Source: Artemia franciscana (Eukaryota > Arthropoda > Branchiopoda > Anostraca > Artemiidae). Taken from it: a stretch of 64,000 bases of DNA. Below the pieces are notes generated by a model. It did no database searches. It was given only the letters and a program-made list of their open reading frames with translations, and was not told the origin of the DNA. Positions 1-10,748 of this stretch are shown in pieces; the first letter of the stretch is position 1, and the number at the start of each line of letters is the position of its first letter. The translations under genes were made by a program, and so were the position numbers. Location of the stretch: contig NC_088866.1 of NCBI RefSeq assembly GCF_032884065.1, forward strand, positions 49,794,068 to 49,858,067, written 5' to 3'.

Positions 1-2058
1 GCAGGCTTGTCGCAAAATTGCTTATTAAAGAGGGAACATTTTTCTGGGTTGCTATGGCCCACGCGCTTTTAAAATAAAATCTCACCTTATCTCATCTATG
101 CCTCTATTACCTTAGAAAAATGAATTGTTTAATATAAGGAAAATTACTGCTTTTTGATCGTAGCCTGTCGGACGGCAGGCACAAAAAAAAAAAAAAACAC
201 ACACAAAAAAACTGTGTTACAGTCATTTCTGTGGATTGGAGAAAAGTTACTTTACTTCACCCCGCAACAAAAAACTTTACTAACAAAAAACTTACTAACT
301 TTAGATATACTCGTTTACAACAAGAAATGATCCCACCTTCCCTTCTGACGAGAAAAGTAAAACATCGATTTTAGACCTGCGATCCAGACTTGGAGTTTGA
401 GGCTCTACCTGTTGATCTAGCAGTGCTTGTTAGTTGGTTTTACATGCTTGATGTATTATTATATAAAAATAAAAGGGTTTTCTATAGAGACATAGATGCT
501 TATCAATTCTATAGAATAAGGTTCTGAGGCCTTCAGAAATCCCAGTGTCAGAAGCTTTGTTTTTCAACAATAAATTTTGTTTTACTCAGGAGTTACAAAA
601 CCATATTATGGAGTAATGTTCTGTAACAGATTGAACGGCCTGTTTTAACCAACTTGTATTTCAACTATAAAAAAAAAGAGAAAGAGAAAGAGAAAGAGAA
701 AGAGAGAGAGAGAGAGAGAGGTGAGGATCAGAAGCCTTTTGACTCTGAGAGTGTAAAGAGAAACATACGGCTCATGTACCCATTTCATAGGATTGTTTTC
801 AGAGCTTAAGAATAGTAATTGGCTGAGAGTTGCCACATTACCAATTACATGGACATTTTTTGTATATTTTTATTTATATTTTTTTTAGGAAACGAGCAAA
901 CCGACTATCATCAACGTGTTTATAAGTCCAGTGGCTCAAAGGAAAGCACAGGATTTCGATTGGTTGACCAGAGCTAAGATGTGATGTGTTTCTTCTAAAT
1001 TTTTACGGGGTGATTTATGGGGGCCTACTGTTTATATTTAATCGCAGAGTCGTTTTGTTTTTGGGAATTTTTAAATGTTGGATTATTAATAAAAGGAGAT
1101 TTTGGTGTTATAAAGGACCTTTTCTCTTTGTTTTTAGCCGTAATCTTCTTATTAAAGGAAGAAGGACGGTGAAAATTATACTTTATTGTTTGTATTGGCA
1201 AAGGGGAAACTTATTTAACCCTGTAAAACGCAACCTTAAGCAACAACCTTAAAAAATTACAAGACTTAGGGATTCAGTTTGAATGAAATAGACTTACGTA
1301 TCCAGGTATGTGGTAACAAAGAGCTTAAGAACGTGTAGGTTTCCTTTGATTCGTACTGTTGGAATTTTTACTGAGTTAACTTCTATGGCAATACAGACGA
1401 AAATGTAGTACCGCCACAAAAAGTTCATATTTTGAAACAAACCAAAAGGAAGATCTTAGTAAATCACGGTTTTCAGGTAGGAATAGGCTAAAAATGGGTC
1501 TTGGGGGCAAAAAATATTTTAGTTAGGTGCCCTAACTAAATTTTTGTTAAAAAGTTAAACTAAATAAAAGTTTAACTCGAGATAGTAGCACTGTGTTTAT
1601 ATTTAGATGTTGCACTGGAGGTGAAGTAAGGCTTACTAAAGTCAACGCTTAACAAACTTAGAGTGGCCAACCGGATAGCCTATGGAGATTCATTTGGCTT
1701 GCAAAGGAAAAGTTTTAAGGTGAAGCTCGCGAGCTAGCCTAGCTGCCACCAGACCAATATTAGTGAGCTACCGAGCATAATTTGGACATGAAAAGGAAAA
1801 CCCATATAGCTACTGTCAAGCGTTTTCGACCACTGGTCTCTAATGCCAAATTCAAGCTATTATCCTAAGGACTTTAGAAGAACTTAAGGATTTCACTGTT
1901 TTTATTTTTTATCTATTTTTTTCTATCTATTTTTTTTTGTCTTTTTTATTTATCTATTTTATTGTCACCGTTTTTCATTTTTAACTCAATGACTTCATGG
2001 AATGAAAACTATTTTTCAAATGTTTCTCAAATGCTAATTTGTGGGGATAAGTTGATTC
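1..2058. other. AT-rich stretch without recognisable gene
   Basis: No reading frame here looks like a conserved protein. The short open frames (for example 986-1252 on the plus strand) have low-complexity hydrophobic composition. A GAAAGA/GA purine tract lies at about 670-721. A T-rich run lies at 1895-1945. Confidence 0.6.
670..721. repeat. Purine microsatellite (GAAAGA)n/(GA)n
   Basis: The plus strand shows a run of A, then repeated GAAAGA units that pass into pure GA. The minus-strand reading frame through it (645-836) is Leu/Phe/Ser low complexity and is only a by-product of the repeat. Confidence 0.9.
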
Positions 2059-2095
2059 AAGGAGGCACACTCGTGCCTCTATAAAGAGGCGAACC
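2059..2095. other. Two overlapping short hairpins
   Basis: AGGCAC (2063-2068) pairs with GTGCCT (2073-2078). Overlapping it, GCCTCT (2075-2080) pairs with AGAGGC (2085-2090) across an ATAA loop. The two stems are mutually exclusive. They sit at the upstream edge of a locally GC-rich segment (2.06-2.69 kb) that contrasts with the AT-rich surroundings. No function is assigned. Confidence 0.5.
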
Positions 2096-2224
2096 ACGAC
2101 AATGTTAAGCGATTTTCGGTTCCAGTGGTCGCAGAGGGATGGGGAGGGATGCATTTCTTAGCCGGAACTCCAACTAAGAAACCTGCCAAATTTCATCCCC
2201 CTCCGACTTTTCCTTCATGGGGAA

Positions 2225-2398
2225 AATCTGGCCGAAAGTTTCGACCCACCAACCCCAGCCCCCCTTTAACGTTGTTCGATCGGGCTGAAATTCACAAGTT
2301 AAGGTCCCCTAGGGCCCAGGAGCTTATCCGCGAAATTTCAGCTCGATCCGATAACTCCTTCCCTGTTTTCCAGAAACCACGCATAGCCACTTAATTTT
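2225..2398 (+). repeat. GC-rich hairpin module, copy 1
   Basis: This is the first of two nearly identical copies about 296 bp apart. Its core is a long-range inverted repeat: GATCGGGCTGAAATTC (2278-2293) pairs with GAAATTTCAGCTCGATC (2332-2348), enclosing a GC-rich loop. Composition is clearly richer in G+C than the flanks. The open frame across it (2125-2394, 89 codons) follows the repeat and resembles no protein I know, so I read the segment as a structured or mobile non-coding repeat. Identity unknown. Confidence 0.65.
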
Positions 2399-2520
2399 CA
2401 TGTTCTTTTTTTTCTGCCACGCCTACAGGTCACAGCCGACATCGGATCTGGGTGTACGAAGACTCATTCGATGCGGAATTCTCCGAGTAAGTTTCCTTGA
2501 AAGTTTCGTAGAAAAATCTT

Positions 2521-2694
2521 AACCCCCCGAAAATTTCGACCCCCAACCCACCCACCCCCCTTTAACGTTGTCCGATCGGGCTGAAATTCACAAGTCAAGG
2601 TCCCCTACGGCCCAGGAGCTTATCCGCGAAATTTCAGCTCGATCCGATAACTCGTTCCCTGTTTTCCAGAAACCACGCATTAGCCACTTAATTA
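2521..2694 (+). repeat. GC-rich hairpin module, copy 2
   Basis: Direct repeat of the module at 2225-2398. The same inverted repeat is present with arms at 2574-2589 and 2628-2644, and the loop is almost unchanged. The two copies end with the same downstream sequence (GCCACTTAAT). High identity over about 165 bp, with different upstream sequence, suggests a recent local duplication or two insertions of one element. Confidence 0.65.
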
Positions 2695-2768
2695 ACTCAT
2701 TTCTCCATAAGAGCCCATGTTAATTTGAAATTTTAAAAAGTATTTAAAAATTATATTTACGCACATGC

Positions 2769-2841
2769 AGGTGGTTAGCTCAGTCGATAGAGCGTGGGAC
2801 TTTTAATCCTAAGGTCAAGGGTTCAAGTCCCTTATCGGGCA
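2769..2841 (+). tRNA. tRNA-Lys(TTT)-like gene, acceptor stem degraded (pseudo or SINE-derived)
   Basis: The D arm GCTC...GAGC (from 2778), an anticodon arm with loop CTTTTAA (2800-2806, anticodon TTT at 2802-2804) and a well-paired T arm AAGGG/CCCTT around TTCAAGT are all present. The A box lies at about 2776-2793 and the B box GGTTCAAGTCC at 2820-2830. A run of seven T (2843-2849) follows at once, as in a Pol III terminator. The 3' acceptor strand ATCGGGC is normal for tRNA-Lys, but the 5' strand AGGTGGT hardly pairs with it. A functional tRNA is therefore doubtful. A pseudogene or the head of a tRNA-derived SINE is more likely. Confidence 0.6.
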
Positions 2842-2852
2842 GTTTTTTTCAC

Positions 2853-3315
2853 AAAATATGAAAAAACTTCGTTTTCTTAAAGAGTTAAAGAGGCTGCGTC
2901 CCAAAGTCGAACCTTAAAAAGTACAGGAATTAGGAGAGACAGTCCTAATTCCTGTACGAGGAGTACAGGAATTATTAAATTACATCCACCATGGATTGTA
3001 GAAAAACGTACAGAAATAATATGAAAAAACTTCGTTTTCTTAAAGAGGTAAAGAGGCTGCGTCCCAAAGTCGAACCTTAAAACGTACAGGAATTAATTAA
3101 AAGAGGGCCTTTCCGAAGCCAAGAGCGGGGGGTCAGGGGGGCGGCAGGGTAGCCCCCCACAACAAAAAAACCTGTACAAAAGAGTCTTTAAAAGCGGGGG
3201 GTTTGGTGGGCGGCAGCCCCCCAACTGCCTCTCCTAATTCCTGTACGTTTTAAGGTTCGACTTTGGGACGCATTCTCTTTACCTCTTCAAGAAAACGAAG
3301 TTTTTTTCATATTTT
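2853..3315. repeat. Foldback repeat with three copies of an ~80-bp module
   Basis: A module running from AAAATATGAAAAAACTTCG to about GTACAGGAATTA occurs directly at 2853-2938 and 3017-3093 and inverted at 3230-3315. The whole segment can therefore fold back on itself, with terminal inverted repeats of about 75-80 bp. Between them are GC-rich stretches with further short inverted repeats. No coding capacity is visible, so this is MITE-like. It begins a few bases after the tRNA-like terminator, so part of it could instead be a SINE tail. Confidence 0.65.
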
Positions 3316-5539
3316 AGTATCTTAGAAGCGGGGTCAGTTTCTAGATAATTTGCTTTTTGAGCGGATGGTCATGATCATTTCCACTAGGCGGTCTTAAAGT
3401 GCAGATTTGCTTTCCACTGTATATTCGCGACTGGCACTTTTTTGCCGTTAAGATCCAAAACGTATCTAATAAAAATAGCTGTCTTACGGATAACCCCACA
3501 ACTAGTCCATCCTACTTCTTATAACATAGTAAACACTCCATGCGATTTTTCACTCTTGTAAAAACAAGAACAAATGATTTGCTAAATCAGTTTGCCATGC
3601 AGTATACCGGTTCAACATCACTTGTGGCGTATATTTGTGTTGATTACAGCAAAGGGGGTAGTAGGGAATGGTGTTTACAACCCAAAAGTTCGGAGTGCCC
3701 GGATTTCCACATCAGCTGATACTTGCGTTTTTTAATGTTTGCGATTCATACAGCTACGAGGTCGTATTCGTAAGCGAGAGCTGTTAAGACATGGCGTGTC
3801 CTGAATATATCAATATTATAATTCTAATAGTGTTCTAGGCGGTAATTTGTTGATCACTGATTTAAATACCTGAGGCTAGAAATTTGACAATGTGTTCCAG
3901 TAATTCAGTGAATGGTTTTTGAATGTGACATGATTGTTTGATTTATTTTTGCCACTATTTGGATTTGGGGAATAGTAATTATCGTAAGTTTGGCTTCTTT
4001 TATCTTTGAATTTTTTTTGTTCTATTATTTTTCTGGTCTTTATGTTCTTTTGTAGTTTTCCTCCATACTGTTCTTCTCTTTTGGTTTCTTGCAATTTTTT
4101 TCCATTATTTTTGTTGTTCTCATCTAGGCTGAAGACGTTTCTTTTGATGCATTTGAAATATTCAGTTTTTTCTCTTTTCTTGTCTTTTCACTGCCCTAAG
4201 GCCCTTCTTTGTGATATTTATTATGGCACTTGTTATTTACCAAGTGTTATTTTTTTTTCTTTTATTTTAGGAAAGGTTTTGTGTTATAAAGGCGTATTTT
4301 TTGACGGATCAAATCAGTTTTCCTAAAAAAAAATCAGCTTTTAGAACATGTTTAACGTGTTAATATCTCATAACTGTACTTCATATAAAAAGCACTAATT
4401 GTTTCAGTAAGTGAGAAAAATACATGTTGAATTCTGGAAAAAGAAACAAACTTATAAATATCTTGAGCCTGAAACAAAGTAAAAGGACCGATCAATCCCG
4501 AATCAAGAACCAGACAAATCAGTCGAGCTTGTTGAGATAAAGGGATAGGGTAATAATTTTAGTAGATAAAAACTTTGATTAATGCTTTTTAAAATAATTA
4601 AATGCGAACTGAGCAGTCCAAGGACAAATTATACAAGGACTACGAAAACGTCTAACACTTGAATTAACAAAGAAAAATATGTCAATGATATTTTGCCTGA
4701 AAAATAAGTATGAAGTCCTCAGTGCCAAGGATGTACGCAAGAAAGGGGAGGCTCGATGTCCAGGGGCTCGGTGCCCTGGCCTTTTTGAAATCTGACATTT
4801 CACTGAATTTCTGAGCACTTCTTATTCACATTATAATTTAGTGTACTCCCCCCCCCTCCATAGAAAATTTTTTACGTGCATACAGACGCATTGCAGATAA
4901 AGAAGAAATCATAGAAATAGTAAACGATGAGGACTAAAAACACTGTGCACCTAGGAGGAGTAAAATAAAAAGGAGGCAAAAGTGACAAAAATTAAATGGG
5001 CCAAAGCTCAAAATGTGTTTGAAAAGAAACTGCCAAGTGAGAAGAAATTGTCATTTGTTGCTGATTCAGCAATGGTAACTATTTCTTTATGACTATTTCT
5101 TTTATAACTTTATTAACTATTTGGTAATTATTTCTATTAATCTTAATAGCAAAATACCATTTGAAAACAAATATACAGGACTATTTAAAAAGACCCTGAA
5201 ACTGATCGAAAATGGTGTTACAGCAAAACAAAAGCACGCCATTGGAATCATTATTGTCTAAAGCCCTATACAAGGAACTTAAGAAAATTATTTTTTTGTA
5301 TGAGTTAAAACCGAAAAAAAATTTATAGATAAATTTTAATGTTATATTTAGAATAAATTAAGAAAATTAAAATGAATTTAATCATTTAAAGATAAATGAA
5401 GATGTACGGAATTGAGCTCTAAGTGTTACCCTCACCTAATCAGGAAATGATCATAATAAATTAAATCCAAAGTGCAATATACTTACTTCTATCCCTTCCA
5501 GAAATCAACCAAACAATTTAAAAAATCAATTTAAAATTG
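3316..5539. other. AT-rich stretch, nothing identified
   Basis: Short open frames at 3876-4094 (minus), 4006-4326 (plus) and 4579-4818 (minus) overlap one another and have biased composition. None shows a family motif. No tandem repeat longer than simple A/T runs was seen. Confidence 0.5.
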
Positions 5540-5846
5540 AGTTACTGTGATCGACATCAGAATGTCACTCAATAGGGCAACTTTTGAGTGGAGTAACTCG
5601 ATTATTAAATTGATTTCTGCTTTATTTTGGTTTCCTACAAGAGTTTTTTCTTTTAACTTCCCAATTTTGGGTTCCTGGTTTATATTACCTCCTTTAAGTC
5701 GTTACGTAAGCAGGTTAAAAATTTTCTTTAAGGCTGAGCTCTAAACATCATCAGAAGCAATGTGAAGCTCGCAGAATCTACATGTAAACCTTGGTGCAGA
5801 TTAAGATGGATATTGGTAATAAAAGGAACTTGAACTTGAACTTGAA
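5540..5846 (+). mobile_element. LINE 3' end with (TTGAAC)n tail
   Basis: A segment of open frame (5547-5744) ends in a Leu/Arg/Lys/Phe-rich stretch (RLKIFFKAEL) like the last residues of many non-LTR retrotransposon ORF2 proteins. About 80 bp after its stop codon come AATAAAAGG and three to four copies of a hexamer (TTGAAC; 5825-5846). A short tandem tail in place of poly(A) is typical of several LINE clades. The rest of the element is missing or unrecognisable, so this reads as a 5'-truncated insertion. The protein match is weak; the tail is the better evidence. Confidence 0.4.
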
Positions 5847-5916
5847 ACATATGAAGCCAAACAATTCCAAAGGAGCTTCAAAACTTCGACCGTGAAATAC
5901 AACCGTAAATAGTCGG

Positions 5917-8900
5917 TATCATTGTCATTTGTTCAAAGTTTTGACTCTTGTTAGCCTCTCATTGTTGGAACTGCGTCTGCTTATTCTATTATCTCTTGTC
6001 TCCTTTAACACCATGTCTGATGAACTAAAAATAGTCTGAGGGGACCAGATTGCCTGGAATAGCATAGTTAAAGGTCGCAAGTGTTGGTCTTGCTCTCATT
6101 GGTTCAAAGCTCTCATTCTTGTTGGCCTCTCATTGTTTGAACTGCGTCTGCTTATTCTATTATCTTTTGCCTTCCTTAAGACCAGGTCTGATAAACTAAA
6201 AATAGTCTGAGGGGACCAGATTGCCTAGAATAGTATAGTTAAGAGTAGCAAGTGTTGGTCTTGCTCTCATTGGTTTAAAGCTCTTATTCTTGTTGGCCTC
6301 TCATTGTTTGAACTGCGTCTGCTTATTCTATTATCTCTTGTCTCCCTTAAGACCAGGTCTGATGAACTAAAAATAGTCTGAGGATAAGATTGCCTAGAAT
6401 AGCATAGTTAAGGGTAGCAAGTGTTGGTCTTGCTCTCATTGGTTTGAAGCTCTCATTATTGTTGGCCTCTTATTGTTTGAACTGCGTCTGCTTTTTCTAT
6501 TATCTCTTGTCTCCCTTAAGACCAGGTCTGATGAACTAAAAATAGTCTGAGGACAAGATTGTCTAGAATAGCATAGTTAAGGGTAGCAAGTGTTGGTCTT
6601 GCTCTCATTGGTTTAAAGCTCTCATTCTTGTTGGCCTCTTATTGTTTGAACTGCGTCTGCTTATTCTATTATCTCTTGTCTCCCTTAAGACCAGGTCTGA
6701 TGAACTAAAAATAGTCTGAGGACAATATTGCCTAGAATAGCATAGTTAAGGGTAGCAAGTGTTGGTCTTGCTCCCATTGGTTTAAAGTTCTCATTCTTGT
6801 TGGCCTCTTATTGTTTGAACTGCGTCTGCTTATTCTATTATCTCTTGTCTCCCTTAAGACCAGGTCTGATGAACTAAAAATAGTCTGAGGACAAGGTTGC
6901 CTAGAATAGCATAGTTAAGGGTAGCAAGTGTTGGTCTTGCTCCCATTGGTTTAAAGTTCTCATTCTTGTTGGCCTCTTATTGTTTGAACTGCGTCTGCTT
7001 ATTCTATTATCTCTTGTCTCCCTTAAGACCAGGTCTGATGAACTAAAAATAGTCTGAGGACAAGGTTGCCTAGAATAGCATAGTTAAGGGTAGCAAGTGT
7101 TGGTCTTGCTCCCATTGGTTTAAAGTTCTCATTCTTGTTGGCCTCTTATTGTTTGAACTGCGTCTGCTTATTCTATTATCTCTTGTCTCCCTTAAGACCA
7201 GGTCTGATGAACTAAAAATAGTCTGAGAACCAGATTGCCTAGAATAGCATAGTTAAGGGTAGCAAGTGTTGGTCTTGCTCTCATTGGTTTAAAGCTCTCA
7301 TTCTTGTTGGCCTCTTATTGTTTGAACTGCGTCTGCTTATTCTATTATCTCTTGTCTCCCTTAAGACCAGGTCTGATGAACTAAAAATAGTCTGAGGACA
7401 AGATTGCCTAGAATAGCATAGTTAAGGGTAGCAAGTGTTGGCCTTGCTCCCATTGGTTCAAAGTTCTCATTCTTGTTGGCCTCTTATTGTTTGAACTGCG
7501 TCTGCTTATTCTATTATCTCTTGTCTCCCTTAAGACCAGGTCTGATGAACTAAAAATAGTCTGAGGACAAGATTGCCTAGAATAGCATAGTTAAGGGTAG
7601 CAAGTGTTGGTCTTGCTCCCATTGGTTTAAAGTTCTCATTCTTGTTGGCCTCTTATTGTTTGAACTGCGTCTGCTTATTCTATAATCTCTTGTCTCCCTT
7701 AAGACCAGGTCTGATGAACTAAAAATAGTCTGAGGACAAGATTGCCTAGAATAGCATAGTTAAGGGTAGCAAGTGTTGGTCTTGCTCCCATTGGTTTAAA
7801 GTTCTCGTTCTTGTTGGCCTCTTATTGTTTGAACTGCGTCTGCTTATTCTATAATCTCTTGTCTCCCTTAAGACCAGGTCTGATGAACTAAAAATAGTCT
7901 GAGGACAAGATTGCCTAGAATAGCATAGTTAAGGGTAGCAAGTGTTGGTCTTGCTCTCATTGGTTTAAAGCTTTCATTCTTGTTGGCCTCTCATTGTTTG
8001 AACTGCGTCTGCTTATTCTATTATCTTTTGTCATCCTTAAGACCAGGTCTGATAAACTAAAAATAGTCTGAGGGGACCAGATTGCCTAGAATAGTATAGT
8101 TAAGAGTAGCAAGTGTTGGTCTTGCTCTCATTGGTTTAAAGCTCTTATTCTTGTTGGCCTCTCATTGTTTGAACTGCGTCTGCTTATTCTATTATCTCTT
8201 GTCTCCCTTAAGACCAGGTCTGATGAACTAAAAATAGTCTGAGGACAAGATTGCCTAGAATAGCATAGTTAAGGGTAGCAAGTGTTGGTCTTGCTCTCAT
8301 TGGTTTAAAGCTCTCATTATTGTTGGCCTCTTATTGTTTGAACTGCGTCTGATTATTCTATTATCTCTTGTCTCCCTTAAGACCAGGTCTGATGAACTAA
8401 AAATAGTCTGAGGACAAGATTGCCTAGAATAGCATAGTTAAGGGTAGCAAGTGTTGGTCTTGCTCTCATTGGTTTAAAGCTCTCATTATTGTTGGCCTCT
8501 TATTGTTTGAACTGCGTCTGCTTATTCTATTATCTCTTGTCTCCCTTAAGACCAGGTCTGATGAACTAAAAATAGTCTGAGAACCAGATTGCCTAGAATA
8601 GCATAGTTATGGGTAGCAAGTGTTGGTCTTGCTCTCATTGGTTTGAAGCTCTCATTATTGTTGGCCTCTTATTGTTTGAACTGCGTCTGCTTTTTCTATT
8701 ATCTCTTGTCTCCCTTAAGACCAGGTCTGATGAACTAAAAATAGTCTGAGGACAAGATTGTCTAAAATAGCATAGTTAAGGGTAGCAAGTGTTGGTCTTG
8801 CTCTCATTGGTTTAAAGCTCTCATTCTTGTTGGCCTCTTATTGTTTGAACTACGTCTGCTTATTCTATTATCTCTTGTCTCCCTTAAGACCAGGTCTGAT

Positions 8901-9137
8901 GAACTAAAAATAGTCTGAGGACAAGATTGCCTAGAATAGCATAGTTAAGGGTAGCAAGCGTTGGTCTTGCTCCCATTGGTTTAAAGTTCTCATTATTGTT
9001 GGCCTCTTATTGTTTGAACTGCGTCTGCTTATTCTATTATCTCTTGTCTCCCTTAAGACCAGGTCTGATGAACTAAAAATAGTCTGAGGACAAGATTGCC
9101 TAGAATAGCATAGTTAAGGGTAGCAAGTGTTGGTCTC
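5917..9137 (+). repeat. 169-171 bp satellite array, 19 copies
   Basis: The anchor CTGCGTCTGC (one copy mutated to CTACGTCTGC) recurs at 5971, 6142, 6313, 6482, 6651, 6820, 6989, 7158, 7327, 7496, 7665, 7834, 8003, 8174, 8343, 8512, 8681, 8850 and 9019. Spacing is 169 bp, or 171 bp in units carrying an extra GG in GAGGGGACCAG. Each unit holds the perfect palindrome AGACCAGGTCT. Variants are shared at a distance: units at 6142 and 8003 share TATCTTTTG, GATAAACT and AGTATAG, and units at 6482 and 8681 share CTGCTTTTTC. This implies unequal exchange or block duplication of about 11-13 units. A strongly diverged unit continues to about 9243. Confidence 0.95.
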
Positions 9138-9243
9138 ACTGTTTGGAATTATGCGCACTTGAGACTACCGTAATTTATTAGTCTTTAGGCCAGAACTACT
9201 CAGCTAAATTTAGTCCGAGGACCAAACTGCTTAGAACAGTAAA
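9138..9243 (+). repeat. Diverged edge unit of the 169-bp satellite
   Basis: After the last clean unit the sequence still aligns loosely to the second half of the repeat (TTTAGGCCAGAACTACTCAG, then TTAGTCCGAGGACCAAACTG and TTAGAACAG) with many substitutions. Decay at array edges is expected when homogenisation by unequal exchange is weaker there. Confidence 0.6.
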
Positions 9244-9261
9244 TGTTTGTGTAGTTTTCCT

Positions 9262-10345
9262 TTGTTTGAAAAACCTAATAACAATGTCTTTGGGGACGAC
9301 TTACCCCCCTACAGTCCCCTTGGGAGGGTGCTGCAAGTTACAAGCTTTCACCAGTGTTTACATATAGTAATGGTCATTGGGAAGTGTACAGTGGTTTTCA
9401 GTTTTTTTCTTGGTTTGTGGGTGAGAAGTTGAGAGGGGGGGGGGTACGTGGAAGGATCTTTCCATGGAGAAATTTTTCATGAGGGAGAGAATTTCAATGA
9501 AGGGAGCACAGGATTTTCTAGTATTATTTAAAAAACAATGAAAAAACAAATACGGAAAGTTTTTTCAACTGAAAGTAAACTTAAAACACGCATATGAGGG
9601 GTTCACCTTCTCGTAATACCTCGCTCTTTACCCTAAAGTATTTTTAGTAATTTCGACTATTTATTCTACGGCCTTTGTGATTTAGGTGTCATTCTTAAGG
9701 AATTGGGACAAAATTTGAGCTTTAGCTTAAAGAGTGAGGTATTGACGAGGGGATGAAACCCCTCGCATACGTAATACGTTCGTAACGTAAGTTAATTCGT
9801 AAGTTGCGTATGTTTTTAACTAATGAAAACGTTCGTAAAAAATTAAAAGTTCTAGTTGCCTTAACGTTCGTACAAAATTAAAAGTTCTAGTTGCCTTTTA
9901 AGTGATCAAAAAATTGGAGGGTTACTAGTCCTTCTCCCCTGCTCTTTTTTTCTCAAAATCTTCCAATTAAAAATATGCAAATTTCGTTTTAATTATTTAT
10001 GTGCGGAGAGCCTAAATCAAAAAATACATTAATTCAAAAATGTTCAGAAATTTAATAAAAAAAATAAGTTTTTTTTTTAGCTGAAAGAAAGGAGCGACAT
10101 TAAAACTTAAAACGAACAGAAATTACTCCGTATATGAAAGGGGCTTTTCCTCCTCAACGCCCCTGTCTTTACGCTAATTTTTTTACTGTTCTAAAAAGTA
10201 GAGTTAAGAGAAAGAACCAAAATTTGGCGTAAAGAGCGGGGCGTTGAGGAGGAAAGGCCCTTTCACATACGGAGTAATATCTGTTCGTTTTAAGTTTTAA
10301 CGTCGCTCCTTACTTTCATTTAAAAAAAACTTTTTTTTATTTAAT
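9262..10345 (+). mobile_element. Family A element, 5'-truncated
   Basis: The copy begins inside the family (GAAAAACCTAATAACAATGTC) and runs through the CTTTGGGGACGACTTAC segment, the polypurine CATGGAGAAATTTTTCATGA-type segment, the GAGGGGTTC module and the terminal foldback, ending near 10345 at TTTTATTTAAT. It lacks the hairpin head that begins complete copies. No transposase or reverse transcriptase is encoded; the short open frames follow the repeat and are not maintained between copies. Confidence 0.8.
10065..10345. repeat. Family A terminal foldback (palindromic) module
   Basis: The left arm reads AAAGGAGCGACATTAAAACT, then ACGAACAG...ACTCCGTATATGAAAGGGGC...CTCCTCAACGCCCC (about 10086-10165). 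The right arm is its reverse complement (about 10235-10315, GGCGTTGAGGAGGAAA...ACGGAGTAAT...GTCGCTCCTTAC). The centre is the short spacer around TTCTAAAAAGTAGAG. Transcribed, it would form a near-perfect hairpin of roughly 80-100 bp. Equivalent modules occur at about 13.99-14.21, 23.13-23.37, 41.89-42.09, 43.24-43.44 and 45.79-46.07 kb. Confidence 0.85.
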
Positions 10346-10433
10346 CATATTTACGGTCTTCTTTAGGCTGCTTCCAACCATTGGATAGACTGATAAACAG
10401 GCGAATCTTTTAAATTGGGGTTTTAGAACAAAT

Positions 10434-10748
10434 TCATGAGCTGATATTGGACCATGAGAACCATTCAGCTTTCTTACATACCATTTTTAATTTGGCATAT
10501 GTCTGTTTGTAAAAGATTGCTGTTGATCGTGATGGGTTCTTTTGAAACATTTTACGAGCCTTCCTTTTTTCCTGAACTGGAGCTCTAAACTTTTTCTTCC
10601 ACCAGTTCTTAGGTCTCTTAGAGTCTTCATATAATTTTAACTTAGTCATGGGTATGGCAAAATTGGCTTCCTGTATTAGGAGAGTTTTCAGGTTGGTCTC
10701 AATGACATTAATATCAAAATTGGTTAAGACAAAAGAATTCTTTCTCAC
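10434..10748 (-). pseudogene. Non-LTR retrotransposon ORF2 fragment (linker between endonuclease and RT)
   Basis: A 104-codon open frame contains RPKNWWKKKFRAPVQEKRKA followed by a basic helical stretch, then YKQTYAKLKMVCKKAEW. The pattern W-W-x3-4-basic ... YK...LK...KxxW is what usually lies between the endonuclease and reverse transcriptase of jockey/CR1/R1-like LINEs. Neither the endonuclease catalytic motifs nor RT motifs are attached, so this is an isolated remnant. It abuts the 3' end of a family A element. The family assignment rests on this one pattern. Confidence 0.55.

Noticed and set aside
2125-2394. 89-codon frame in the GC-rich module
   Set aside because: The second copy of the module does not keep the frame from the same start, and the sequence is dominated by an inverted repeat.
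5917-9137. 169-bp periodicity considered as a repeated coding exon or domain array
   Set aside because: The unit length is not a multiple of three and all frames contain stops in every unit.
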